Positions 14,867-22,418 of a stretch of DNA of 64,000 nucleotides are shown here, piece by piece. The translations under genes were made by a program, and so were the position numbers. The DNA is from Phytomonospora sp040655735 (GTDB lineage: Bacteria; Actinomycetota; Actinomycetes; Mycobacteriales; Micromonosporaceae), in NCBI RefSeq assembly GCF_040655735.1, contig NZ_JBFAKK010000012.1:124001-188000 (forward strand), in the 5' to 3' direction. Each line of letters opens with the position of its first letter. Position 1 is the first letter of the stretch. A model generated the notes under the pieces. The model was not told where the DNA came from, did no database searches, and saw only the letters and a program-made list of their open reading frames with translations.

Positions 14867-15673
14867 CTACCAGTAGACGGACTCCTTGACGGCGTTGACC
14901 GTCCACTCGCGAATCCGCCCCACGAGGGCTTCGGTGGCCTTGTCGGTGCGGGCGTTGAAGGTGCGCACCGGCCCGACGTAGACGATGATCAGATAGTCCC
15001 CGGCGGCGTCCCAACCCCACCAGTACGGACCCTCCATCATGGACTTCGGGCGCCAGTCGAGCTCGAAGTCCTCCGGTGGCTTCCTCAAGCCGGGGTTGCT
15101 GACGACGGACTCGGAGAACCCGAAGATCTGCGTCGCGAAGCGGAACTTCCCGTCGCGGGTCTCGTAGGCGCCCTCGACCCGGCTGACGCAGCCGGCCAGG
15201 AACTTCTCCGAAGCCTTGCCCTTGCCCGCTTTCGGGCAGTCGCCGTCGTGGTCCCAGGCGCCGATGCGCTCGAAACCGTAGACGTCGCCGCCTTCGGCGG
15301 TCACCTCGAAGTCGTCGATGAACACGTCGTCGGCGAGCAGCGGCCGCGGCCCCGTATCCGAGGGGGATGGTGCGGCGACGATCGACGCCGAGGTGTCGGG
15401 TCCGCTGACCAGGAACGGGACGGTGCCGCCGATCGCCACGACGACGGCGAGCCCGATGACGAATGGCAGGACCTTGCGCTTCGGCGCGGGAGGCGGGGGA
15501 GGAGGCGGGTAGGCGGGCGCCGGCCAGGCCTGCGCGTCGGGCGGGTAGACGGGGGCTGACGGCACGGCGGACACGGGAGCCGTCGCGGGCTCCGGCGCGA
15601 CCGGCGGATACGTCGCGGGAACGGGTTCAGGGGCTGAATCGGGCACAGCGGAGCCCTGGGGGGTGTCGGGCAT
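14867..15673 (-). CDS. Proline-rich, membrane-anchored exported protein (paralogue of next upstream gene)
   Basis: A 268-residue protein: a Pro/Ala-rich cytoplasmic region (1-64, ending in a run of prolines and KRK), one membrane helix (about 69-90, FVIGLAVVVAIGG) and an external domain with two cysteines (WDHDGDCPK and LAGCVSRVEGAYETRDG). The gene 68 bp upstream encodes a protein of identical length with WDHDDCSSA and LGCQYRIEGAYMSKDG, so they are diverged tandem duplicates. The external domain may bind a ligand or partner; no enzyme motif is seen. Confidence 0.65.
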   Translation of the reverse strand: MPDTPQGSAVPDSAPEPVPATYPPVAPEPATAPVSAVPSAPVYPPDAQAWPAPAYPPPPPPPAPKRKVLPFVIGLAVVVAIGGTVPFLVSGPDTSASIVAAPSPSDTGPRPLLADDVFIDDFEVTAEGGDVYGFERIGAWDHDGDCPKAGKGKASEKFLAGCVSRVEGAYETRDGKFRFATQIFGFSESVVSNPGLRKPPEDFELDWRPKSMMEGPYWWGWDAAGDYLIIVYVGPVRTFNARTDKATEALVGRIREWTVNAVKESVYW

Positions 15674-15741
15674 CGGGCGACCTGTTCTCGGGCTGAAGGG
15701 CGATCATGCGGGCTTGTACATGATGCCCCAGCCCGGGTGCC

Positions 15742-16548
15742 TCACCGCCAGTGGAATACCGCGACGTGGTCGGCGTGGAAGTAGTGCAGCAGTTCCTCGG
15801 CCTCCGACACGATCGTCTCGTCGCGGGTGTCGATCCCGGCCGTCGTGACGATCAGGTACTGCTTGTTGGCGTCGGCGCTGCCGCCCGACATCTCCGCGTC
15901 GAGGGATGTCCCCTCCGGCTGGAAGGCGTAGGCGGTCCAGTCCAGGCGCATGGCGGCGTCGGCGGCGGAGATGTCGTCCTCGAAGACCAGGACCTGCTCG
16001 GCCAGGAGCGTGTGCCCGTCCTTGGACATGTAGGCGCCCTCGATGCGGTACTGGCAGCCGAGTTCCACGAGCAGGTCGCTGTCCTGGCTGAACAGGGCCG
16101 CCGACGAGCAGTCGTCGTGGTCCCAGTTCTTCACCAGCTCGGCGAACCCGTTCGCCTCGCCCATCCGGAAGTCCCAGTCCTCGCCGTAGAGCTCCTCGGC
16201 GTGCAGCCGCTCCTCGAAAGGCGGCGCGGGCACCGCCACGGGCGGGTCCTCCTGGAGTGGGTCGCCGGGCTCGCGGGGGTTGCCGCCGTTGACGAGGAAG
16301 AGGCCGAGCACGGCGACGACGGCGAGAATGATGACCCCGAAAGCGGCCAGGAGCACGACCGGGCCCCGCTGCCCCGGCGAGTCCTCCGGTTGCGGCGCCC
16401 AGGCGCGCTGATCGGTATCGGGCTGGAAGTCGGAGGTGAACTGCGGCGAGGTCGGCGCCACGATGTCCGGGGCGTGCTCCGGACGGCTCCCCAGGCCGGT
16501 GGGGACGGCTTCGCCGTCCGGTGCCGGGCGGTTCGCGGGGTCGGTCAC
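15742..16548 (-). CDS. Membrane-anchored exported protein (paralogue of the downstream gene)
   Basis: A 268-residue protein with the same plan as its neighbour: a flexible cytoplasmic N-terminus (about 1-60), one membrane helix (about 63-85, LLAAFGVIILAVVAVLGLFL), a short Pro-rich linker and an external domain with WDHDDCSSA plus GCQYRIEGAYMSKDG. The cysteine pair is conserved between the two, suggesting a disulfide. It is the first gene of a two-gene unit. Function unknown. Confidence 0.65.
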   Translation of the reverse strand: MTDPANRPAPDGEAVPTGLGSRPEHAPDIVAPTSPQFTSDFQPDTDQRAWAPQPEDSPGQRGPVVLLAAFGVIILAVVAVLGLFLVNGGNPREPGDPLQEDPPVAVPAPPFEERLHAEELYGEDWDFRMGEANGFAELVKNWDHDDCSSAALFSQDSDLLVELGCQYRIEGAYMSKDGHTLLAEQVLVFEDDISAADAAMRLDWTAYAFQPEGTSLDAEMSGGSADANKQYLIVTTAGIDTRDETIVSEAEELLHYFHADHVAVFHWR

Positions 16549-16652
16549 GCGTACTCCTCGGTAGGCGGTCGGTGCCTCTACCGATAGTGCACCATGCCGG
16601 GGCGGGGCGGTGGGGGGTCCTCGGGCGTCACCGGCGCTCGCCGCGCCGGAAA

Positions 16653-17159
16653 CTACGCCTGATCTGTTCGTTTGGGGCGTTCGGCCTCCCAGCGGCGCAT
16701 GAAGATCGGGAGTTCCTTGTCGAGCCAGGCGAAGAAGTCGTGCATCTCCTGCAGGCGTGCGCGGCGCTCCGCGGGCGCGTCGGCGAGCACGTCGAGGCCC
16801 TGCGAGGTGACGTCGACGAAGGGGCCGTACTGGCTGCTCTGTACACCGACGAGTTCGGTCATGGCGTCCGAGCGGGCATGGAAGTAGTCCTTGCGATCAC
16901 CGGGGCGAGAGGAGCGGATCACCCACTTCGCGGTCGTGAGGAAGCGAAGGGAGTTGCTGATCGAACCCTTCGACGCCTGGAGGGTGTCCGCGATCTGGTT
17001 GAAGGTCTGCTCCGGCGGATCGCAGATGGTGAGCCAGGCGATGACGCGCCCCGCCATGCGCACCAGGCCCATGCGCTCCAGGGTGAGCGCGAACTCCTCG
17101 ACGAAGGCGAGCTCGGCGTCCGTCGCGCGGGCGGGTTCGGTCTGTTCGGTACCTGCCAT
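16653..17159 (-). CDS. GbsR/MarR-family transcriptional regulator
   Basis: A 168-residue winged-helix regulator. An N-terminal helix (LAFVEEFALTLERMGLVRMAGRVIAWL) leads to the DNA-binding core TFNQIADTLQASKGSISNSLRFL (positions about 52-74) with a charged wing RSSRPGDRKDYF; the C-terminal half is helical and would dimerise. The recognition helix ASKGSISNSL is typical of GbsR-like repressors of osmoprotectant or efflux genes. No obvious target sits beside it. Confidence 0.8.
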   Translation of the reverse strand: MAGTEQTEPARATDAELAFVEEFALTLERMGLVRMAGRVIAWLTICDPPEQTFNQIADTLQASKGSISNSLRFLTTAKWVIRSSRPGDRKDYFHARSDAMTELVGVQSSQYGPFVDVTSQGLDVLADAPAERRARLQEMHDFFAWLDKELPIFMRRWEAERPKRTDQA

Positions 17160-17210
17160 GGGTTCAGTATCGCCGGGTGCGCGTGTGAACCGCCGGGAGG
17201 CTTCCGGGCT

Positions 17211-18116
17211 CTACCGGTCCGCCAGCGCCCACGTGATCTGGCGGGTGGTGTTGGCCGCGACCAGGGGATTGGCCGCCGCGTAGGTCGTGTAGGCGTTGAG
17301 GCCGGTGGAGATCGCCCAGCCGCGGCCTCGCGCCCAGGTCGCGTCGTCGAGGCCGAGGGCCGCGCGGAACAGCGGCCGTGTGGCGGCGGGGAAGAGCGTC
17401 CACGCCACGACCAGGTCGCAGGCCGGGTCGCCGATGCCGAGTCCGCCGAAGTCGATGACCGCGCTGAGGCGGCCGTCGACGGTCAGGAGGTTGCCGTTGT
17501 GCATGTCGCCGTGGACCCAGACCGGCTCACCGGCCCACTCGGGGGCGGTCAAGGCGGCGTCCCAGACCTCGGTGAGCGCGGTGGTGTCGAAGGTGCCCTC
17601 GACGGCGGCGATCGCCTCGCGGGTGTCGTGGTCGCGGCTGCGCAGGGTCTCGCGCTCGGAGGTGTCGCGCAGCTCGTCGGCGGGCGCGAGTCCGCGCAGG
17701 GAGGTGAAGAAGGCGGCGAGGTCGGCGGCGGCCTCGGCCGGGTCGGTGAGGCCGTCGACGGTGGCGGCTTCCCCGTCGAGCCAGCGGGAGACCGACCAGT
17801 CCCACGGGTAGCCGAACTCGGGTGTGCCCAGTCCCACGGGCACGGGGAGCGCGAGAGGGAGGCGCGGGGCGAGGTGGGGCAGCCACCGGTGCTCCTTGGT
17901 CGCCTGCCCGGCGGCCCAGGCGCCGCGCGGCAGGCGCATGGAGAGCTCCTCGCCGAGGCGGAGGATCACGTTGTCGGACCCGGCGGGTTCGAGCCTTTTC
18001 AGCGGCAGTTCGGCCCACTGGGGGAACTGCGAGGCGAGCAGGCGGTGGGCGAGGTCTTCGTCGACGGACGGCAAGGGCGCTCCTTCACGGATCTCTTGAT
18101 CGTGATGGTGCTTCAC
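17211..18116 (-). CDS. Aminoglycoside phosphotransferase (APH) family kinase
   Basis: A 301-residue APH-fold small-molecule kinase. Diagnostic motifs: N-lobe VILRLGEELSMRLPR, the catalytic loop VHGDMHNGNLLTVDG (about 199-213) with the Brenner Asp, and the magnesium motif SAVIDFGGLGIGDPACD (about 217-233). It resembles chromosomal APH-like kinases (spectinomycin/macrolide-type relatives), most of which have unknown substrates, so resistance should not be assumed. The gene is expressed leftwards, 51 bp upstream of the regulator gene. Confidence 0.8.
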   Translation of the reverse strand: MKHHHDQEIREGAPLPSVDEDLAHRLLASQFPQWAELPLKRLEPAGSDNVILRLGEELSMRLPRGAWAAGQATKEHRWLPHLAPRLPLALPVPVGLGTPEFGYPWDWSVSRWLDGEAATVDGLTDPAEAAADLAAFFTSLRGLAPADELRDTSERETLRSRDHDTREAIAAVEGTFDTTALTEVWDAALTAPEWAGEPVWVHGDMHNGNLLTVDGRLSAVIDFGGLGIGDPACDLVVAWTLFPAATRPLFRAALGLDDATWARGRGWAISTGLNAYTTYAAANPLVAANTTRQITWALADR

Positions 18117-18159
18117 CTCGTCCGTCGACGCAAACCGATTGCGGGTGTCGTTCTCTCCC

Positions 18160-18396
18160 CTACGAGACCGTCACCAGGCGCTGGGCGAGCTCGGCGGCGG
18201 CTGTCGGGATGGAGGTCACCGAGTTGATCGAGGCGGGCTCGTGCCCATGCCGGGCGGCGGCCTCGTACAGGTCGAGGGCGAGGGCCACCGCGGCGTCGCG
18301 CTGGCTCGCGGGGAGATGGCCCGCGGCGTGCGCCGCCTTGCGGACGATGCCGTCTTGGTCGTCGTCGGTGAGTCGGTAGGGCGTGGGGGCGTCCAT
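18160..18396 (-). CDS. Small helical hypothetical protein
   Basis: A 78-residue soluble, mostly helical protein (DAPTPYRLTDDDQDGIVRKA at the start, then ALALDLYEAAARHG and TAAAELAQRLVTVS). Codon bias is coding-like and it sits 43 bp upstream of the kinase in the same orientation. There is no clear ribosome-binding site, so the start at 18396 (or leaderless translation) is uncertain. No family recognised. Confidence 0.5.
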   Translation of the reverse strand: MDAPTPYRLTDDDQDGIVRKAAHAAGHLPASQRDAAVALALDLYEAAARHGHEPASINSVTSIPTAAAELAQRLVTVS

Positions 18397-18968
18397 GTTC
18401 GCGACCGTACGCGGGGAGGTCCGGCCGAGACCGGACTTTCGTGCCTGTTCGGGCTGTTCGGCGGCCGGGATGGGACGAAGATCCGGTGGCCGGGTGGACG
18501 GACGTCGGCGGTGATGGGACGGTCGGTCCGCTGGTGGGGCGGAGGGGTTGAGGAGGCCCGGCTCGGGGGGTGTGCGGGGTCGCCGGGACGGGTCGGCGGT
18601 TGGGACCGGGCGGTGGGTTTGCATCGAGGCCGGGGGCTCTCACCTGGGCAAACGGTCGCGCGGAATCGGCTGTGCCGCTAAAGTGTGACGGGCGTCCGGG
18701 TGGGGTCGAGGGCGGCGGGGATCACCCCGCGGACAGCACGAGACCCCGGTCGCCGACCGGGGTCTCGTCGAAGTTTGGTCGGGAGGCTGGCATCACCACA
18801 GCGCCTCCGACGCTGCTCGCCGCACCGCTGGAAAAGCAGGTACGACAGTGGTGCTGCAACCTCCCGCACCGCGTATTCTGCGCCCGATTCGCGTGCGGGT
18901 CAAGGGTTAGGACCCGTGGTCCAACTGCCGGGAATCCGACAGTTGCGCTCGGCGGCCGGATGTGCGTG
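18397..18968. other. Gene-free stretch with hairpins
   Basis: No open frame here has convincing codon use. An imperfect GTCCGG/CCGGAC stem lies at 18419-18436; 18450-18660 is strongly G-rich on the plus strand; a strong hairpin lies at 18739-18767. About 200 bp separate that hairpin from the end of thrC and could be a long 3' UTR. No tRNA or known RNA was recognised. Confidence 0.5.
18739..18767 (-). terminator. Strong hairpin, probable terminator downstream of thrC
   Basis: A perfect 13-bp stem (18739-18751 with 18755-18767) with a 3-nt loop, about 200 bp after the thrC stop. No U-tract on the minus strand, so it may act on either strand. Confidence 0.55.
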
Positions 18969-20228
18969 CTAGCCGAGCAACCCCGCTTCGCGCACGGCTT
19001 TGAGGGAAGGCCTGACCTGGTGCGTCGGCGCACCTGCGACGGCGTCGAGGGTCTTGAGTCCTTCCCCGGTGTTGTAGATGACCGTCTCGGCCTCGGGGTC
19101 GAGCTTCCCCGAAGCGAGGAGCTTGCGGAGAGTCGCCACCACGACACCTCCGGCCGTTTCAGCGAATACGCCGGTCGTGCGGGCCAGAAGCGTTATGCCG
19201 GCCCGGATCTCGTCGTCGGAGACGAAGTCCATCCAGCCGCCGGTGCGGGTGACCGACTCGATGGCGTAGGGCCCGGCGGCGGGGTCGCCGATGTTGAGCG
19301 ACTTGGCGATCCCGGTCGGCTTGACGGGAGTGATCACGTCGGTGCCCGCGTGCAGGGCCGTCGCGATCGGGTTGCAGCCGGCCGACTGGGCGCCGAAGAC
19401 CTTGACGTTGTGCCCTTCGACGAGGCCGATGTCGGCGAGCTCGGTGAAGGCCTTGTCGATCTTGGTGAGCAGCTCGCCGGAGGCCATCGGGATGACGACC
19501 TGCTCGGGGAGCCGCCAGCCGAGCTGCTCGGCGACCTCGTAGCCGAGGGTCTTGGAGCCCTCGGCGTAGAAGGGGCGGACGTTGACGTTGACGAAGGCCG
19601 TCGACTCGAACTCGTCGGTCTCGGTGAGTTCCGAGCAGAGGCGGTTGACGTCGTCGTAGGAGCCCTCGATGGCCACGAGCTGCCCGCCGTAGACCGCCGA
19701 GGCGGTGACCTTGCCGGGTTCGAGGTCGTAGGGGATGAACACGATCGAGGGGACGCCGGCGCGGGCGGCGTGCGCGGCGACCGAGTTGGCGAGGTTGCCG
19801 GTGGAGGCGCACGCGAAGCGGTCGAAGCCGAGCTGGGAGGCGGCGGTGAGGGCGACGGAGACGACGCGGTCCTTGAAGGAGTGCGTCGGGTTGCCCGAGT
19901 CGTCCTTGACCCACAGGGTCTTCATGCCGAGTTCGGCGGCGAGGTTGTCGGCCTTGATGAGCGGCGTCATGCCGGGGTTGAGGGTGACGCGGGTGGCCGG
20001 GTCGACGCCGGCGGGCAGGAGGGGCGCGTACCGCCAGATGTTCTGCGGCCCGGCCTCGATGTCGGCGCGGGTGACCTTGGCGAGCTGGTCGAGGTCGTAG
20101 TCCACTTCGAGCGGGCCGAAACACTGCCAACAGGCGTGCTGGGCGGCGATCGGGTATGTGGCCTGGCAGTTTCTGCAGATCAGCCCGATGGCGGGGCTGG
20201 ACGTGAAGGGCACAGTGGGTGCGGACAT
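18969..20228 (-). CDS. thrC: Threonine synthase
   Basis: A 419-residue PLP enzyme converting O-phosphohomoserine to threonine. A zinc-ribbon-like N-terminus (Cys18, Cys21, Cys33, Cys36 in CRNCQ...CWQC) precedes the fold-II PLP core: SGNPTHSFKDR with the PLP lysine, ASTGNLANSVAAHAARAG phosphate loop, and a VIYNTGEGLKTLD C-terminus. ATG 20228 is chosen because GGGAGGAG lies 8 nt before it; the longer frame upstream is the riboswitch leader. The gene is transcribed leftwards behind a SAM-I riboswitch, linking threonine synthesis to the methionine/SAM branch that competes for O-phosphohomoserine. Confidence 0.92.
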   Translation of the reverse strand: MSAPTVPFTSSPAIGLICRNCQATYPIAAQHACWQCFGPLEVDYDLDQLAKVTRADIEAGPQNIWRYAPLLPAGVDPATRVTLNPGMTPLIKADNLAAELGMKTLWVKDDSGNPTHSFKDRVVSVALTAASQLGFDRFACASTGNLANSVAAHAARAGVPSIVFIPYDLEPGKVTASAVYGGQLVAIEGSYDDVNRLCSELTETDEFESTAFVNVNVRPFYAEGSKTLGYEVAEQLGWRLPEQVVIPMASGELLTKIDKAFTELADIGLVEGHNVKVFGAQSAGCNPIATALHAGTDVITPVKPTGIAKSLNIGDPAAGPYAIESVTRTGGWMDFVSDDEIRAGITLLARTTGVFAETAGGVVVATLRKLLASGKLDPEAETVIYNTGEGLKTLDAVAGAPTHQVRPSLKAVREAGLLG

Positions 20229-20244
20229 AAAGAGAGGCTCCTCC

Positions 20245-20356
20245 CTCATCTTCCCCGCGCGAACGCGGGACGGAAGTGGCACCTTCCGCATGCCCGGATG
20301 GGCGGCGGTGGTTGCCGGAGCGTCGCAGGGCCGGTCCCTCAGCTCCTCTGGATGAG
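20245..20356 (-). ncRNA. SAM-I (S-box) riboswitch upstream of thrC
   Basis: Read on the minus strand the 112-nt leader has S-box landmarks in order: P1 strand CTCATC (20356-20351), AGAGGAGCTGAGGGA, CGGCCC, CCGGCAACC, GGTGCCA then TTCC, and the closing P1 strand GATGAG (20250-20245). The closing strand runs into the GGGAGGAG ribosome-binding site, so P1 formation could hide or expose the site: translational control is likely. SAM-I boxes usually precede methionine genes; a thrC target is less usual. Confidence 0.88.
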
Positions 20357-20396
20357 TACGGGTGGAGTGTAAGCCAGGTGGGGGCGGGTGTGTAAA

Positions 20397-20425
20397 GACC
20401 CGCGTCAACGGGTGGGACGCGGGTC
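20397..20425 (-). terminator. Terminator of the adenylosuccinate-synthetase-like gene
   Basis: A perfect 10-bp stem (20397-20406 with 20416-20425), followed on the minus strand by TTTACA. It separates the upstream operon from the thrC leader. Confidence 0.7.
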
Positions 20426-20431
20426 ACTACT

Positions 20432-21442
20432 TCATGACAGGTCGATGACGTCGCTCAGGCCCGGTCCGGTGTCCAGCAGCGTGACCGGCGCGCCGGTGGC
20501 CTCCTCGACCCGTGACATCAGCTCGCGGACCTTCCCGGTGATCCCGCGCGCGTCGCGACGGCCGCGCATCTCGGGGTCGAGGTGGTCGCAGAAGGTGAGC
20601 GCGATCTGCGTGGGGCCGTTGAGCATGGCGGCGTACTCCAGCAGGCCGAAGTCGAGGCGTTCGGCCTTGCGGCGGGGGCGGCCGGTGTTGACGCCGTACT
20701 CGGCGATGCCGCGCGCCTCGGCCTCGCCGGGGGCCAGCTCGTGCGGGAGGGGGCCTTCGCCGACGCGGGTCGGCATGGCCTTGACGACCATGATCACGTC
20801 GGTGAGGTGCCGCCAGTTGAGGCCGACGTCGTCGAGCGCGGCGGCGGTCGTGCAGTTCCCGGAGGTCGTGTACGGGTAGTCGGGGCTGTAGGTCAGCGAC
20901 AGCATGGTGCCCTGCGAGCCTTCGACGATGACGTTGCCGGGTCCGGCGGCGACCTTGTTGACCTCGCGGGGGACGTCGATGACGTAGGGCGCGAGTTCGG
21001 GGACGTCGCGGGCCTGCCGGGCCCTGCGCATGACGAGGTCGGCGCGGGCGCGGCCGTTGCCGGTGCAGGTCGAGCCGACCGTCCGCGACAGGTGCTCGTC
21101 GGCCCGCTCGGCCTCGATGTGCTCGGGCGTGATGACCGCGCAGCGGCCGTCGACGAAGGCGCGCCCGGCGAGGCCGAAGCGCTCGACCTCGTCGGCGAGG
21201 ACGCGCGGGTCGACCAGGACGCCCGGCCCGACCGCGGCGCGTGTGCCGGGGTTGACCCAGCCCGTCGGGAGCTGCCGGGCCTTGAGGAGGGTGCCGTCGT
21301 CGAGGGTGACGCTCGCGCCGGCGTTCGTGCCGATCCCGGCGCGCACGGTCAGCTCGGGGTCGTCGCGCCGGGCGAGGTGCGCGCAGGTCTTGCCCTTGCC
21401 GGAGTCGCCCCACAGGGCGTCGACGATCACGGTGGCGCTCAC
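20432..21442 (-). CDS. Adenylosuccinate synthetase family protein with altered catalytic residues
   Basis: A 336-residue PurA-fold protein, shorter than bacterial PurA (about 430). The P-loop is WGDSGKGK (11-18): Asp13 is kept but Glu14 is Ser. The segment matching the NAGHT of PurA reads TNAGAS, so the general-acid His41 is Ala. Other PurA blocks remain: EGSQGTML, YPYTTSGNCTT, TRVGEGP, NTGRPRRKAERLDFG and CDHLD. It probably acts on a nucleotide with GTP but may not perform the classical IMP-aspartate reaction. GTG 21442 has GAAGGAG before it and overlaps the TrmB-like gene (GTGA). A short archaeal PurA or a PurZ-like role are alternatives. Confidence 0.75.
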   Translation of the reverse strand: MSATVIVDALWGDSGKGKTCAHLARRDDPELTVRAGIGTNAGASVTLDDGTLLKARQLPTGWVNPGTRAAVGPGVLVDPRVLADEVERFGLAGRAFVDGRCAVITPEHIEAERADEHLSRTVGSTCTGNGRARADLVMRRARQARDVPELAPYVIDVPREVNKVAAGPGNVIVEGSQGTMLSLTYSPDYPYTTSGNCTTAAALDDVGLNWRHLTDVIMVVKAMPTRVGEGPLPHELAPGEAEARGIAEYGVNTGRPRRKAERLDFGLLEYAAMLNGPTQIALTFCDHLDPEMRGRRDARGITGKVRELMSRVEEATGAPVTLLDTGPGLSDVIDLS

Positions 21443-22290
21443 GCGCGTTCTCCTTCGGTCAGCAAGGTGGCGTCGCCGGCGCCGAAGCCGACGATCGAGA
21501 TGAGCCGTTCGGCCTGGTCGGGGGGCAGGAGCCGGGAGCGCAGGCCGACCATGTGCGGCCCGAACTCGGCTTCGAGGGCGGGGCCGAGGCGGTCGAAGAT
21601 GGCCGCGATGTAGGTCTCGTCGCGGATGAGCTTCTCCACGACGCGCACGAGCGCGGGGTGGCTGGTGAACACCGCGCCGGGCGGGTCGTCGAAGGACGCG
21701 ACGAGGGCCGTGGAGTAGTCGACGGCGACGGTCAGGAGGTTGCCGCCGACGGTGCGGGCGGCGGGCTCGTGCCGGTAGACCTCGCCGAACAGCTCCTCCT
21801 CGGTGTCGCCGAAGACGTTGACGACGACCTGGCAGCCCGACTGCGAGGCGTAGCGCAGCGGCCCGGCCAGCCAGGAGAGGTCCTCGGCCCACACGCAGGC
21901 GGCGACGCGTTCGCGGGCCTCCCCGACGAGGGTGACGATCCGGTCGGTGATCTCCTCGCGTTCCCGCAGCGTGAAGGCGACCTGCTCCTGCGGCGCGGTG
22001 AGTTCGGCGAGGTCGGCGATGAGGCTGTCGGCGCGCGCGGCGGTCTGCCGCTTGATGCGGCCGAGGACCTCGGCGGGGGGATGGGCGACGAACTTCGCGG
22101 GCGTGTCGGCGGTCGCGCGGGCGATGACGTCGCGGTCGGTGAGCGCGGCGAGGACCTGGTAGACGTTCGCGCGCTGGAGGCCGGTGGCCTTGGCCAGTTC
22201 GTAGCCGGTGGTGAAGGGCTGCTGGAGCAGCGCGATGTAGACGCGGGATTCCTGGGTGGTGAACCCGAGGGCGGTGAGTCGTTCGATCAC
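21439..22290 (-). CDS. TrmB-family transcriptional regulator
   Basis: A 283-residue regulator: an N-terminal TrmB winged helix (LTALGFTTQESRVYIALLQ at the start, then TGYELAKATGLQRANVYQVL, about 28-47), a coiled linker (RIKRQTAARADSLIADLAEL) and a C-terminal TrmB/PLD-like effector domain. It starts at GTG 22290 and its stop overlaps the start of the PurA-like gene, so the two are one transcript and the regulator probably senses the PurA-like pathway. An inverted repeat at 22313-22335 is a likely own operator. Confidence 0.85.
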   Translation of the reverse strand: MIERLTALGFTTQESRVYIALLQQPFTTGYELAKATGLQRANVYQVLAALTDRDVIARATADTPAKFVAHPPAEVLGRIKRQTAARADSLIADLAELTAPQEQVAFTLREREEITDRIVTLVGEARERVAACVWAEDLSWLAGPLRYASQSGCQVVVNVFGDTEEELFGEVYRHEPAARTVGGNLLTVAVDYSTALVASFDDPPGAVFTSHPALVRVVEKLIRDETYIAAIFDRLGPALEAEFGPHMVGLRSRLLPPDQAERLISIVGFGAGDATLLTEGERA

Positions 22291-22312
22291 GTGTCGCCAC
22301 GCTAGCAGAAGC

Positions 22313-22335
22313 GTAGTAGCGAAGACAACTACTAC
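22313..22335. promoter_or_regulatory. Inverted repeat operator candidate for the TrmB-like regulator
   Basis: Perfect arms GTAGTAG (22313-22319) and CTACTAC (22329-22335) with a 9-bp spacer, 23 bp upstream of the TrmB-like start and in the divergent gap to the first GNAT gene. Confidence 0.5.
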
Positions 22336-22418
22336 CCGCCGGCGAGGTTGATCTCCCTGCGTGAGCCCCCTTGCGTAATTCGGTGGCGGCGATTGCGGCC
22401 CGCAGCGATGCTACGACC

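Noticed and set aside
17211..18116. Antibiotic-resistance gene call for the APH-like kinase
   Set aside because: Chromosomal APH-fold kinases in actinobacteria mostly have unknown substrates; fold motifs alone do not support resistance.
18397..18968. Structured RNA (SRP, tmRNA or tRNA) in the gap downstream of thrC
   Set aside because: Hairpins exist, but none of the conserved core motifs of these RNAs can be found on either strand.
18685..18972. 95-codon frame in the gap downstream of thrC
   Set aside because: No ribosome-binding site, atypical codon use, and it crosses the strong hairpin at 18739-18767.
20432..21442. Calling the PurA-like enzyme a phage-type PurZ (Z-genome synthesis)
   Set aside because: Short length alone is shared with archaeal PurA, no other Z-genome genes (for example a DatZ-like HD phosphohydrolase or DpoZ) are nearby, and active-site residues do not clearly match either class.
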